From assembly GCA_016794785.1 (NCBI GenBank), contig JAEUHC010000027.1, positions 558,001 through 622,000 of the forward strand: a stretch of DNA of 64,000 bases, written 5' to 3'. Below the pieces are notes generated by a model. The model was not told the origin of the DNA and ran no database searches. It saw only the letters and a program-made list of their open reading frames with translations. The DNA comes from Opitutaceae bacterium. Lineage in GTDB: Bacteria > Verrucomicrobiota > Verrucomicrobiia > Opitutales > Opitutaceae. A program made the position numbers and the translations under genes. Position 1 is the stretch's first letter; the number at the start of each line of letters is the position of its first letter. Shown piece after piece: positions 34,442 to 44,300 of this stretch.

Positions 34442-35442
34442 GTGCGCCCGCTCCGTCCACGTATTCTCCGGCCGCCAAGGCCGTCGCGGAGAAACTCGGC
34501 CTCAAAATGGGCCGCGCCAACCTCGAGGAATTCGCCGGCACGCTGCTCACGCTCGCGAAGGCCGACCGCAATATCCTCGCCGTCACTTCCGACTCGCGCG
34601 GCTCCGGCAAGCTCGGGCCCTTCGGCCAGGAGTTGCCCAAGCAGATCGTCGAGGTCGGCATCGCGGAGCAAAACCTCGTCGGCATCGCCGCCGGCCTCGG
34701 CTCCTGTGGGAAAAATGTCTTCGCCGTTTCCCCGGCCTGCTTCCTCACGGCCCGCTCGCTCGAGCAGGTGAAAAACGACATCTGCTATTCCGATCACCCC
34801 GTGACCGTCGTCGGCATCAGCTCCGGCGTCAGCTACGGCGCCCTTGGCACGACGCACCACTCGCTGCACGACTTCGCTGTCATGCGCGCGATCAACAACC
34901 TCACGATTGTGGTCCCCGCCGACAATTTCGAGACGCGCGAAGCCGTTAAAGCCGCCGCCGCGCACGACAAGCCCGTCTATCTCCGCTTCGGCAAAGCTGC
35001 GCTCTACACGCTCCCGGGCGCCGATTCCCAGCCTTTCGCTTTCGGGCAAGCCCGCGTGCTCCGCGAGGGCAGCGATGTCGCCTTCCTCGGCACTGGCGAG
35101 ACCGTAATCCACTGCCTCTTGGCCGCGGCGCACCTCGAAGCCACCGCGGGTCTGAAGTGCCGCGTGATCAGTCTGCCGACACTGAAGCCGCTCGACACCG
35201 CCGCTGTGCTCGCCGCGGCCCGCGAATGCCGCGCCGTGATCACCGCCGAGGAACACATGATCAACGGTGGTCTCGGTGAAGCCGTGGCCGGCGTCATCGC
35301 CCAGGCCGGCATCGGCACGCGCTTCAAGATCGCCGGCATCCCCGACGAATACACCGCGACCGGCAGCCAGGCTGACATCTTCCGGCACTACGGGCTCACG
35401 ATGGAAGGACTCGCCGCGACCGCACAGAAGCTACTCGGTTGA
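34438..35442 (+). CDS. Transketolase, C-terminal (pyrimidine-binding) subunit (334 aa)
   Basis: Second half of the transketolase. It contains the PP-domain region with the catalytic glutamate segment PKQIVEVGIAEQNLVGIAAG, then GISSGVSYGALGTTHHSLHD and LTIVVPADNFETREAVKAAA, and a C-terminal transketolase domain (VISLPTLKPLDTAAVLAAAR, AEEHMINGGLGEAVA). ATG 34438 overlaps the stop of the N-terminal subunit and has GGAGGT five bases upstream, one of the clearest Shine-Dalgarno sites in the window. That favours equimolar synthesis of both subunits. The kinase follows within a few bases. Confidence 0.9.
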   Translation: MSAPAPSTYSPAAKAVAEKLGLKMGRANLEEFAGTLLTLAKADRNILAVTSDSRGSGKLGPFGQELPKQIVEVGIAEQNLVGIAAGLGSCGKNVFAVSPACFLTARSLEQVKNDICYSDHPVTVVGISSGVSYGALGTTHHSLHDFAVMRAINNLTIVVPADNFETREAVKAAAAHDKPVYLRFGKAALYTLPGADSQPFAFGQARVLREGSDVAFLGTGETVIHCLLAAAHLEATAGLKCRVISLPTLKPLDTAAVLAAARECRAVITAEEHMINGGLGEAVAGVIAQAGIGTRFKIAGIPDEYTATGSQADIFRHYGLTMEGLAATAQKLLG

Positions 35443-35447
35443 GCATC

Positions 35448-36929
35448 ATGCCGCTCTTCCTCGCCCTCGACCAAAGCACCTCGGCGACGAAGGCGTTGCT
35501 CTTCGATGCCGAGGGCCGCTCGCTCGACCGCGAGGCGTGCGACCATCAGCAGCACTATCCGCAGCCCGGCTGGGTCGAACACGACGCCGAGGAAATCTGG
35601 CGCAACACCCTCACTGTCCTCTCTGCGCTCCTCTCCCGTCAGACTGCCCGCGTTGCGGACATCGTCTCACTCAGTATTACGAACCAGCGGGAGACCATCG
35701 TCGTTTTCGAACGCGACACAGGTAAGCCGCTGCATCCGGCGATTGTCTGGCAGTGCCGCCGCGGCGACACGTTCTGCGCCGAGCACGCTGCCGCCGGCCG
35801 CGAACCGCTCGTCCACAAGAAAACCGGACTCAAGCTCGACGCTTATTTCTCCGCCTCGAAGCTCCAGTGGCTGGTGCGCCACCGGCCGGACCTCGTCGCC
35901 AAGCTCGCCGACGGTTCCGCCCTCATCGGCACAATCGACGCCCATCTCATTTACCGCCTCACGCAGGGCCGCGTCTTCGCCACCGACTCCACCAACGCCA
36001 GCCGCACGCTGCTCTTCGACATCACGCGCCTTTGTTGGGACCAGGACCTCTGCGATCTCTGGCAGGTGCCGATCCGCGCGCTGCCCGAAGTGCGCGACAG
36101 CTCCGCACACTTCGGTGACACCACGCTCGACGGACTGCTCGCCCAGCCGCTCCCGATTCGCGGCGTCATGGGCGACTCGCAGGCCTCACTCTTCGCGCAG
36201 CGCTGTTTCGCGCCTGGCGCGGCCAAGGTCACGTTCGGGACCGGCTCGTCACTGCTTCTCAACATCGGAGATAGGCCGCGTTTTTCCGAAAAAGGCGTCC
36301 TCACCGCGCTGGCGTGGACGCATGGCGGCGTGCCGACCTATGCCTTCGAGGGCATCATTATTTCCTCGGCCTCGACTCTCACGTGGCTGCGCGACCAACT
36401 CGGCCTCGCCGCCGATGTCCCGGCCATCGAGCAACTCGCCGTCGCCGCGCCGGACAACGGCGGCGTTTATCTCGTGCCCGCATTCACCGGCCTCGGCCTG
36501 CCGCACTGGAACCCCGCGGCCCGCGCCGCCATCACCGGGCTTTCCTCGCACAGCGACCGCCGGCACATCGCGCGGGCCGCCTTCGAGTCGATTGCGTTCC
36601 AAATTCGCGATGCACTCGCCGCCATGCGCGGCGAGGCCCAAGTGCAGTCCGCCGTCATCCACGGCGACGGCGGTCCCACCGCCAGCAAATTTCTGATGCA
36701 GCTCTGTGCCGATCTCGCGGGGGCGGAGTTGCGCGTGTCGGACATGGCCGATTGTTCCCCCTATGGCGCGGTGCTGGCCGGACAACTTGGCCTGGTCGTG
36801 CATCGCTCCCTAGATTCGATTGCTGCGCAGGTGCGGCCTGAAACGGTCTATCGACCGGCGTTGCCGCAGGAGCGCGTCGAGGCCCTGGTGGCCGGCTGGA
36901 ATCGCAGCGTTCGCTCGGTTTTGCAGTAG
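35448..36929 (+). CDS. FGGY-family carbohydrate kinase (493 aa)
   Basis: Cytosolic sugar kinase related to glycerol kinase. It opens LFLALDQSTSATKALLFDAE (ATPase-fold phosphate loop), with GWVEHDAEEIW, SITNQRETIVVFERDTGKPL, GTIDAHLIYRLTQG, FGTGSSLLLNIG, TGLGLPHWNPAARAAITGLS and GDGGPTASKFLMQLCADLAG. I take ATG 35448; TTG 35439, overlapping the preceding stop, is possible. Glycerol-kinase likeness alone would suggest glycerol, but the operon partners argue for a ketose. In the D-apiose transketolase route the corresponding kinase makes D-apulose 4-phosphate. GH127 starts 16 bases after its stop. Confidence 0.88.
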   Translation: MPLFLALDQSTSATKALLFDAEGRSLDREACDHQQHYPQPGWVEHDAEEIWRNTLTVLSALLSRQTARVADIVSLSITNQRETIVVFERDTGKPLHPAIVWQCRRGDTFCAEHAAAGREPLVHKKTGLKLDAYFSASKLQWLVRHRPDLVAKLADGSALIGTIDAHLIYRLTQGRVFATDSTNASRTLLFDITRLCWDQDLCDLWQVPIRALPEVRDSSAHFGDTTLDGLLAQPLPIRGVMGDSQASLFAQRCFAPGAAKVTFGTGSSLLLNIGDRPRFSEKGVLTALAWTHGGVPTYAFEGIIISSASTLTWLRDQLGLAADVPAIEQLAVAAPDNGGVYLVPAFTGLGLPHWNPAARAAITGLSSHSDRRHIARAAFESIAFQIRDALAAMRGEAQVQSAVIHGDGGPTASKFLMQLCADLAGAELRVSDMADCSPYGAVLAGQLGLVVHRSLDSIAAQVRPETVYRPALPQERVEALVAGWNRSVRSVLQ

Positions 36930-36945
36930 CCCTCCCATTCCTCCC

Positions 36946-39009
36946 ATGACGTCAATCCCCACCCTCGTTGGCCGTCTGCTCGTGCTCGCCAGCGTCGCCT
37001 TGAGCTGCACCGTCCGCGCCGGCGAACGCGGATTGATCGACACCACGCGTTCACCGTCGGCGAAGATGTATATGACCGATCTCGCCGACGTGCGCTGGAC
37101 GGAAGGTTTTTGGGCGGAGCGGTTCGACGTGTGCCGGACCACGATGGTGCCGCACCTCTGGACGATTTTCAGCAGCGAGAAGGACAGCCATGCGTGGGCC
37201 AACTATCGCATCGCCGCCGGCCTGCAGCCGGGGAAATTCGCCGGCCCGACGTTCAACGACGGAGATTTCCTTAAATGGCTCGAAGCGCTCGCGCAGATCT
37301 ACGCCGTCACCCGCGACCCGGCGATCGACCGCCAGATGGATGAAATCATCGCGGTGGTGGCGAAGGCGCAGCGGGAGGACGGCTACCTGCACACCAGGAC
37401 GATCATTCCGCAGCGTCAGGGCAACGCGAAGGCCAAGGAGTTTGCCGACCGCGATCATTTCGAAACCTACAACATGGGTCATCTGATGACTGCGGCGTGC
37501 GTGCATTACCGCGCCACCGGCAAGACGACTCTGCTCGCCTGCGCGCGCAAAGCGGCTGACTACATCGAGCGCCTCTGCGCGACCGCGCCCGCCGATCTCG
37601 CGCGCAACGCGATCTGTCCGTCGCACTACATGGGCGTGGTCGAACTCTACCGGGCGACACGCGAGCCACGCTACCTCGAACTCGCGAAGCAGCTGATCGA
37701 GATTCGCAGCCTCGTGCCCGCGGACGTCGGCAGCGACATGAACCAGGATCGTATGCCGTTTCGCCAGATGACCGAGGCGGTCGGTCACGCCGTGCGTGCG
37801 AATTATCTCTACGCCGGCGCGGCCGATGTTTTCGCCGAGTCGGGCGACGTCACGCTCTTCAAAACCCTCGCGGCGATTTCGGAAAACGTGGCCGGGCGGA
37901 AGCTCGCCATCACCGGCGCAACCGGTGCGCTTTACGACGGAGCCTCGCCCGATGGCGGATCAAAACACAGTGCCATTAAGAAAGTGGACCAAGCCTACGG
38001 CCGTGACTACCAGTTGCCCAACCTCACAGCCTACAACGAAAGCTGTGCGACCGTCGGCTACGTGATGTGGGAATGGCGGATGTTCACGCTGACGGGTGCC
38101 GCGCACCACGCGGACCTGTTTGAGCAGGCGCTCTACAACGGTGTGCTGCCCGCGATCAGCCTGGAGGGGAAAGACTATCTCTACGTCAACGCGCTGAAGA
38201 AGCTCCACGATTTCAAATGGCCCATGCGCTGGTCCCGCACCCGCACGCCGAACATCAAGTCGAGCTTCTGCTGTCCGCCCAACGTCGTCCGGATGATCGC
38301 CCAGGCGCACAACTACGCCTACTCGCTCTCGCCCGATGCGTTTTGGGTGAACCTTTACGGTGCCAGCACGCTCGACACGGCTTGGACCGACGGTTCACGC
38401 ATCGTCCTCAAACAGGAAACCGATTACCCATGGAGCGGGACCGTGCGTCTCACCATCGGAGCAGCACCAACGCGCGACATCGCGCTCAAGCTGCGCATCC
38501 CCGGCTGGCTGCCTTCGGGGGCGGCTACACTTCAGGTGAACGGACAGCCGATCGCTGGTGAGCTCACGCCGGGCAGTTATTGTGAGGTGAAGCGGACGTG
38601 GAAAGCGGGCGATGTCGTGACGCTCGCCCTCAACTTCCAGCCCGCGCTGTGGGAGGCCAATCCGCTCGTCGAGGAAACCCTGAATCAGCTCACTGTGCGC
38701 CATGGCCCGCTCGTCTATTGTCTTGAGTCAAACGACCTGCCGGAAGGTGTGCGCCTGACGGATGTCGCGCTGGCGCTCGACAAAGCTCACGGACGATTCG
38801 AGCCGCGGCGCGAGACGATTGCGGGCGCGAATGTCGTCACGCTGACGTTGCCGGCGTTTGCGCTGGACCGCCGGCCGTGGGCACCGGGCCAGTTGTATCG
38901 CGCGGCCTCCACGCCGACGCCGCGCGAGTTCCCACTCAAGCTCGTGCCTTATTTTGCCTGGGGCAACCGCGGCGACACCGAGATGAGCGTGTGGATGCCT
39001 CAGCGCTGA
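36946..39009 (+). CDS. GH127/DUF1680-like glycoside hydrolase (687 aa)
   Basis: Exported glycosidase of the DUF1680 superfamily (GH127/GH146), which includes beta-L-arabinofuranosidases and an enzyme on RG-II side chains. Signal peptide LVGRLLVLASVALSCTVRA, then an (alpha/alpha)6 barrel. The zinc/cysteine catalytic centre is intact: E365 and C367 in YNESC, and C442-C443 in FCCPPN, with C443 the expected nucleophile by comparison with HypBA1. C-terminal beta domains begin near 500 (IPGWLPSGAATLQVNG, ELTPGSYCEVKRTWKAGDVV). ATG 36946 follows CCCTCCCATTCCTCCC. Last gene of the run; pairs with GH140 in suggesting a furanose-rich pectin side chain. Confidence 0.87.
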   Translation: MTSIPTLVGRLLVLASVALSCTVRAGERGLIDTTRSPSAKMYMTDLADVRWTEGFWAERFDVCRTTMVPHLWTIFSSEKDSHAWANYRIAAGLQPGKFAGPTFNDGDFLKWLEALAQIYAVTRDPAIDRQMDEIIAVVAKAQREDGYLHTRTIIPQRQGNAKAKEFADRDHFETYNMGHLMTAACVHYRATGKTTLLACARKAADYIERLCATAPADLARNAICPSHYMGVVELYRATREPRYLELAKQLIEIRSLVPADVGSDMNQDRMPFRQMTEAVGHAVRANYLYAGAADVFAESGDVTLFKTLAAISENVAGRKLAITGATGALYDGASPDGGSKHSAIKKVDQAYGRDYQLPNLTAYNESCATVGYVMWEWRMFTLTGAAHHADLFEQALYNGVLPAISLEGKDYLYVNALKKLHDFKWPMRWSRTRTPNIKSSFCCPPNVVRMIAQAHNYAYSLSPDAFWVNLYGASTLDTAWTDGSRIVLKQETDYPWSGTVRLTIGAAPTRDIALKLRIPGWLPSGAATLQVNGQPIAGELTPGSYCEVKRTWKAGDVVTLALNFQPALWEANPLVEETLNQLTVRHGPLVYCLESNDLPEGVRLTDVALALDKAHGRFEPRRETIAGANVVTLTLPAFALDRRPWAPGQLYRAASTPTPREFPLKLVPYFAWGNRGDTEMSVWMPQR

Positions 39010-39232
39010 ATCGAGCGCGCCCGATTTCACGTGGTTGAGTGCCTATATCGGGCCAATGGACAACTCAGCTGACGAATTTAGATTCACATCGCCTGCGCGT
39101 TTGTGCTCATCACGCCATCAAGTCCGCCCACGCGCGGATTTGCGTGGAAGCTGGCGCTGAACCGCGCGATCGCAGCCCCAGTGGTGGAGATTGCATCATG
39201 AAGCGCACCTGCGCATGCGATTGCGCGGATAC

Positions 39233-41155
39233 CTAGGGCGCGCGTCCGAGGCCACCGAGAGCCTCCCGGGCGCCGGCGTGGTTTGGTGATAGGCGCAATG
39301 TTTCCTGGAACTGCTCCAGGGCTGCGCCGCGCCGCCCCACCTCCAGCAAGGCGCGGCCGAGGGCGTGGCGCATCTCGGCATTCTCCGGCTGCAAGACGAC
39401 GGCCCGCTCAAAGTGCGGCACGGCTTCGGCCACACGATCGTGCATCGCATAAGTGAGACCCCATTTGAACTCGGTGTCGGCGAGATCCGGTCGCTCGCGC
39501 CGGGCCTGCTCGAATTGCGTGACCGCATCGGCGACACGGCCACCATTGGCGTGCGCCCAGCCAAGATTCACCCGCGCTGCGACCAGGGTCGGTCCTAGCT
39601 CCAGGGCCCGCTTGAACGCGGCGATGCCCTCGTCGGGCCGCTGTAACGCCATCAGGATCGCGCCGTGAGTGTTGTGCGCGGCGGCAAAACGGGGCTGGAG
39701 CTGCAAGGCCCGCTCGATGAGGGGCAGGGCTTCGCGCGGACGCGCGAGCCGGTTCAGCACATCAGCGAGGCTGTTTAAGATTTCGGGATGATCGGGCTTG
39801 AGTTCGAGGGCGCGCTGCAGATGAGGCAGCCCGTCCAGCGGACGCCCGGCGTCGGCCAGCGCGGTGCCGAGATTGAGGCGAGCCACCCAGCTCGCGGGAT
39901 TGCGCTCAAGCGTCGTCTCGTAGAGTGCAAACACGTCACGATACATGCCGCTCTGTCGCCAAGTAAGCCCCCCGAGGAGCAGCAGTGCGCCGGTGGCCGC
40001 CGCCATTCCGCTCCAGCGCGGCCAGGCGAGAAGCGCCAATCCGCGCGTGGCCGCCGCGGCAAAGAACGCGATCATCCCCAGGCTCGCGAGATATTGGAAA
40101 TGGTCCGCGACATAGGAGAACACAAACGGATAGACGTTCACAAAACCGAGCACCGGAAAGAGCGTGCCCCCGAACAAGAGGGCCGCGGCGAGCGGCGCGC
40201 GGCTGCGCTTACGCCAACCCACGAGGGCGACGAGCAAAGCGATCGTGGCGAGGGGAAAGATCCACTGCCATGCGACCGCGGCGTCGATCGTCCACCGCGG
40301 ATAAAAGAACGTCAGCCCGGCGGGCCAGAGCAGTTTGCCGAAATAGAACCAGACGACGCGACCCGCGAGCAGACCGCGCTCCACGGCGCCCAGGCTGAAA
40401 TCGTCGCCCGCCGCCCCGATGTGCGCGCGCTCGAACCACGCCGTGCCGAGCCCGGCCACGACGCCGACAACAAGCCAAGGCAGCAGCGGCCGCACGTCAT
40501 CGCGCCACGAGAGCCGGCCGCGCCGCCACCACGCCACGACGAGCAAGGCCGCGGGCAGCGTGGCCGTAACGGTCTTCGTCAGCAAAGCGGCGACGAACCA
40601 GAGGCTCGCGACCACGTAGCGCGCCGGACGGCGCTCGTCTTCGAAGCGCAGCCACGCCAGCGCCGCCGCCAGATAGAAGAGCGTCGAGAGGGTGTTCTTC
40701 TGCTCCGAGATCCACGCGACCGATTCGACGCACACGGGATGCAGCGCGAAGATGAACGCCGCCACCACCGCACCCGGCACCGCCAGCAGCCGCAGTATCG
40801 CGGCGAACAGGCACGCCGAGATGGCGTGCCACAGCACATTGATGAGGTGGTAGCCAGCCGGGGCGTCGCCCCAGATTTGATGCTCAAGCCAAAATGCCGT
40901 GTGCAGGAGCGGGTAATACTGCTGCGTGGCGCCGACCTCGCACCAGATGCGCCAGAGCCCGGACCACGATTGCAGGGCCGGGTGGGTGACGTGCCCCGCA
41001 TCGTCCCAGAGAAAATCGCCCCCTAGCGCCGGGAAATAGGCGACGATCGTCACGAGCAGCAGCAGCACGAAGACCACGCCCAACGGCCAGTGGCTGGCCT
41101 CCGGCGCGGGTGCCGCGACCGCACGGAGCACGGCAGATCGTTTCGATCGCTTCAT
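39233..41155 (-). CDS. Multi-spanning membrane protein with C-terminal TPR repeats (640 aa)
   Basis: Residues about 25-420 form roughly ten membrane helices with the extracytoplasmic loop FPALGGDFLWDDAGHV and the segment HPVCVESVAWISEQKNTLS, which resemble the TMTC/PMT-like proteins annotated as O-GlcNAc transferase-like or TPR-containing. From about residue 430, five to six TPR units follow (ASWVARLNLGTALADAGRP, PEILNSLADVLNRLARPREA, FAAAHNTHGAILMALQRPDE, LVAARVNLGWAHANGGRV, AEMRHALGRALLEVGRRGAA). The GT-C-like N-terminus suggests a lipid-linked-sugar glycosyltransferase, but no catalytic residue can be assigned safely. Convergent with GH127 across a 223-base gap in which I see nothing. Confidence 0.82.
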   Translation of the reverse strand: MKRSKRSAVLRAVAAPAPEASHWPLGVVFVLLLLVTIVAYFPALGGDFLWDDAGHVTHPALQSWSGLWRIWCEVGATQQYYPLLHTAFWLEHQIWGDAPAGYHLINVLWHAISACLFAAILRLLAVPGAVVAAFIFALHPVCVESVAWISEQKNTLSTLFYLAAALAWLRFEDERRPARYVVASLWFVAALLTKTVTATLPAALLVVAWWRRGRLSWRDDVRPLLPWLVVGVVAGLGTAWFERAHIGAAGDDFSLGAVERGLLAGRVVWFYFGKLLWPAGLTFFYPRWTIDAAVAWQWIFPLATIALLVALVGWRKRSRAPLAAALLFGGTLFPVLGFVNVYPFVFSYVADHFQYLASLGMIAFFAAAATRGLALLAWPRWSGMAAATGALLLLGGLTWRQSGMYRDVFALYETTLERNPASWVARLNLGTALADAGRPLDGLPHLQRALELKPDHPEILNSLADVLNRLARPREALPLIERALQLQPRFAAAHNTHGAILMALQRPDEGIAAFKRALELGPTLVAARVNLGWAHANGGRVADAVTQFEQARRERPDLADTEFKWGLTYAMHDRVAEAVPHFERAVVLQPENAEMRHALGRALLEVGRRGAALEQFQETLRLSPNHAGAREALGGLGRAP

Positions 41156-41251
41156 CGGTGAGAGGGCAACGAACCAGCCTCAGCACGCTCGCGCAATCTG
41201 TTTGGCACCGATGGCGCGAACCTGCAGTCGGGACCCATCTCCAGATTCATG

Positions 41252-41287
41252 CACAAAATCGCCGCCACTCCGGTGAGTGGCGGCGAT
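41252..41287 (-). terminator. Intrinsic terminator of the 1150-aa TonB-dependent receptor gene
   Basis: On the minus strand, ATCGCCGCCACT pairs perfectly with AGTGGCGGCGAT (12-base stem, 6-base loop at 41270-41275), and TTTTG follows. It begins 35 bases after the receptor stop at 41323. Confidence 0.85.
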
Positions 41288-41322
41288 GGGCCTGGCCGGT
41301 TGCGGCTGACAAGGGACGTGGA

Positions 41323-44300
41323 CTAGAGATCGAACGACGCCGACAGGATGAACTGCCGCGGATCGATGATGCGGTAGGAGAGCCCCGTTCCGTCGGGGAA
41401 TACGCCCGTAGTCTGCAAGCGGCCTCCGCTCTCCTGCAGATTCTTGACGTTGAGCTGGAATCTCGCGCCCACCTTGTCGTGAAACAGCTTCGTGCGGTAG
41501 CTGAGGAACAAATCCACGTAGGTTTCGGCCTTCGAGTAGATGGGCCGGGTGACATCGAGTGCCGTGACCTTGGCGGGCAGCGATTGCACGCCGTAGAAGC
41601 CGATGGCGCCCTTGTCGGTCCAGCGAACGGAGCCACCCACGCTCATGTTTTTGAGGATTCGGTTATCCGTCAGGCCGGAGAGCTGGTAGCGCGTGTTGAA
41701 TTTGGCTGAGTATTTCCGGATCTGCGGGCGCGGACGGCCTTCGAGCTGACGAAAGACCGCGAGCGGTCCCTCCACAAAGGTGACGTAGTTCGTCGCGGCC
41801 GAGTTGGTCGCATTGTAGCCGAAGCCGGTGAAGGCCGTGCCGGAAATATTGCGCCAAAGCAGATTCCGCCCGGGCCGGGCCGGGTCGGGAAAGCGCGGAT
41901 CCTCGACCGTAGTCCAGATCGGCATGCGGGTGGCGATCCATTCCTCGATTACGTTGCCGGCGTTTTGATTGATCGATTCGGTCTGGGTGGCAGAGGCGCT
42001 GATCGTCCAGGCCCGCGTGGGGTTGTAGTTGATTTCCAATTCGTGCCCCTTCGAGACGATGTCCTGGGTGGCGGCGAGCTGGCCGGCGGCAATGGCGGCT
42101 TCCATCCGATCGATGGTGTCCTGCGTCAGCCCCATCGTCTTGGCCACCTCCGCCTTTACCTGGTCGGTGGTCCACGTGGGATTGAGCTGCGTGATCCACT
42201 CGGTGGAGCGGTCCTGGAGATTCCAGGCATCGGCCGCGTTGAGCCCATCGGCGCGCAGCACCCGCTGGGCGATCGTGCTGATGTCGCCGTTGCGGAAGTT
42301 GATCTGGTCGGTCTTAAAGTAGGTGTAGCGAACCGTAAGCCGGCCTTCGAGGGTGGTCATCCAGAGGCCCAAATCCTTGCTCTTGCCCGTCTGGTTGGGC
42401 AGCGGACGCAGGAACAGATCGAAGGCCGGCCCCTGCGCGATGAAATTGTCCGACTTGTTGTAAGTGAGGCTGGCGCTACTCACGGCGTCGGCCAGGAACT
42501 TGCCGATCCCACCGCCGCCAGTCGTCTGGTTCTTCAGGAACTTGAGATCCCGGAACGGGCGCACCACGACCGAGGCGGTCTTGGTCTCGCCCTCGGCCAG
42601 ACGCCACACGGGGAGCCACTGATCGGATGCACCATAATCGAAGGCGCGCAGATCGGGCGTCAACGTGGCAAAGGGAGCGTTGCGGTCGAAAACCTTGTCC
42701 TTGCGGAGTCCGAACGTGGTGACCAACCGGCCGTCCAGAAAGGTGCTTTGCAGCACCCCGCCCTGAGTCTTGACGATCGTCTGCTTCGAGGCATTGCCGC
42801 CTGATCCGTCCGGGCTCGGCGTGAAGCCGACCTGCGTCGGATCGCGGCGAAAGGCACCGGTGTTGCCCCAGACAAAGGGGAGCGTGGCGCCTTCCGGGAA
42901 ACGGCTCGAACCATACTCGACACCACCGCCCGGCGTGCTGCCGACGTAGTATTGCTCAAACATGCGCGAGACGTTGCCCGGGGCGATTGGATAGCGATTG
43001 CCGCCGGTCGTGCGGTTGGCCAGCGGGACGCCCGCGGCGGCGAGGTCTCTCTGCCACTGCTGGTCGAGCGACGTGGCGGTATGCCGGTAGGCATAGTGGC
43101 GGTTCTGCTGGTCCTTGTATTCATAATACCCAAGGAACTGCTGGGTGCCGATCCACTTGGTCAGGCCCTTGTCCTGCGAGAAATCGACCCGATAGACAAA
43201 CTGCGCCCGCGTGGTGTCCCAAAGCAGGGGCTGTTCGCGCAGATAGGGCTCGGTGCTCTTCAGGTAGGGCCGGCCGAAGTAGGGATTGGGCGTGCCGTCG
43301 AGGTTCACGATGTTGGGGTCGGCATAGATGGCCCCGATGATGCCGTTGACGCTCGCCGGTCCCATCGGAAGGTCGGCGATGCGCTTGGCGTCCTCGCGCA
43401 TGAAAGTGACCTGGGCGGCCAGCGTGTGCTTGCGCGAGCTGAGAAAGATCTGGTCGAGCTGCGCGACGAAGGTGTCCACATTGTCCCACTGCTTGTTGGC
43501 CGACTGCAGATTGAACTCCGACCAGTCGTAAATCGACTTGTCCGCGAGCGCCGGCTGCGTGGCGAACAGGGGCTGACTGTCGCCGAAATTGCCGGCCGGC
43601 GCCGTTTGCACAAAGCGCACGGTGTTATTCACGATGTTCAAATAGGGCGACGTCACATTGGTGTTGACGGTCGGTGCGGACCAATAGGGAGCCTCACCCG
43701 GTGCGCCGACCCGGAAGACGGCGCGCGCATCGGCGCCGGCAAAAAAGGCCGGCAGCGTCGTGATCGGCGTCGTGGAGCCCGCGACCATGCCCTGGCCATA
43801 GGTCACGCCGTTGAGCGTGATCAGGCGCGTGACGGGATTCCAAGCCGGCTTACCCGCGGCGAGCCAACCGGAGATGTAATCCCGCGGCGTCGTGTAATTG
43901 GGGCGAGTGGCGCTGGCGTCGTAGCCATAGTAGGAAAGAGACAGGGTCGTGTTCCGAAACGGACGGGCCTTCAATTGGACGCTGGTGCGGCGTTCATCCT
44001 GGCCGGAGGGCTTGCGAACGAAACCCGTGTGCTGGTGCGCCAGGCTCGCGCGCACGGCCAGCTTGTTGGTAAGTTTGCGATTCACGTCGAAGGAGGCGCG
44101 CCAGCCGCCGTAGCTGTCGCCGCGCGTCTCCACTTTCGTGAAGTCCTTGAACAGGCTGGCGGTGGCCGGCACTTGGTTGACCGTGCCCGAGGAACCGCCC
44201 AAGCCGAAGATGTTGGCGTTCGGCCCGCGGCTCAGCTCGAGCGAATCCATCCAGAGCGGATCGACCGGCACCCGGCCCGAGGTCGCGATGTTGTTGAAGG

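Noticed and set aside
35448..36929. Assigning the FGGY kinase as glycerol kinase (glpK)
   Set aside because: Sequence resembles glycerol kinase, but no glycerol genes are nearby and the gene sits directly after an isomerase and split transketolase.
39039..39236. Possible small gene of 65 codons between GH127 and the TPR protein
   Set aside because: No ribosome-binding site, no recognisable motif, ordinary base composition for a gap; not supported.
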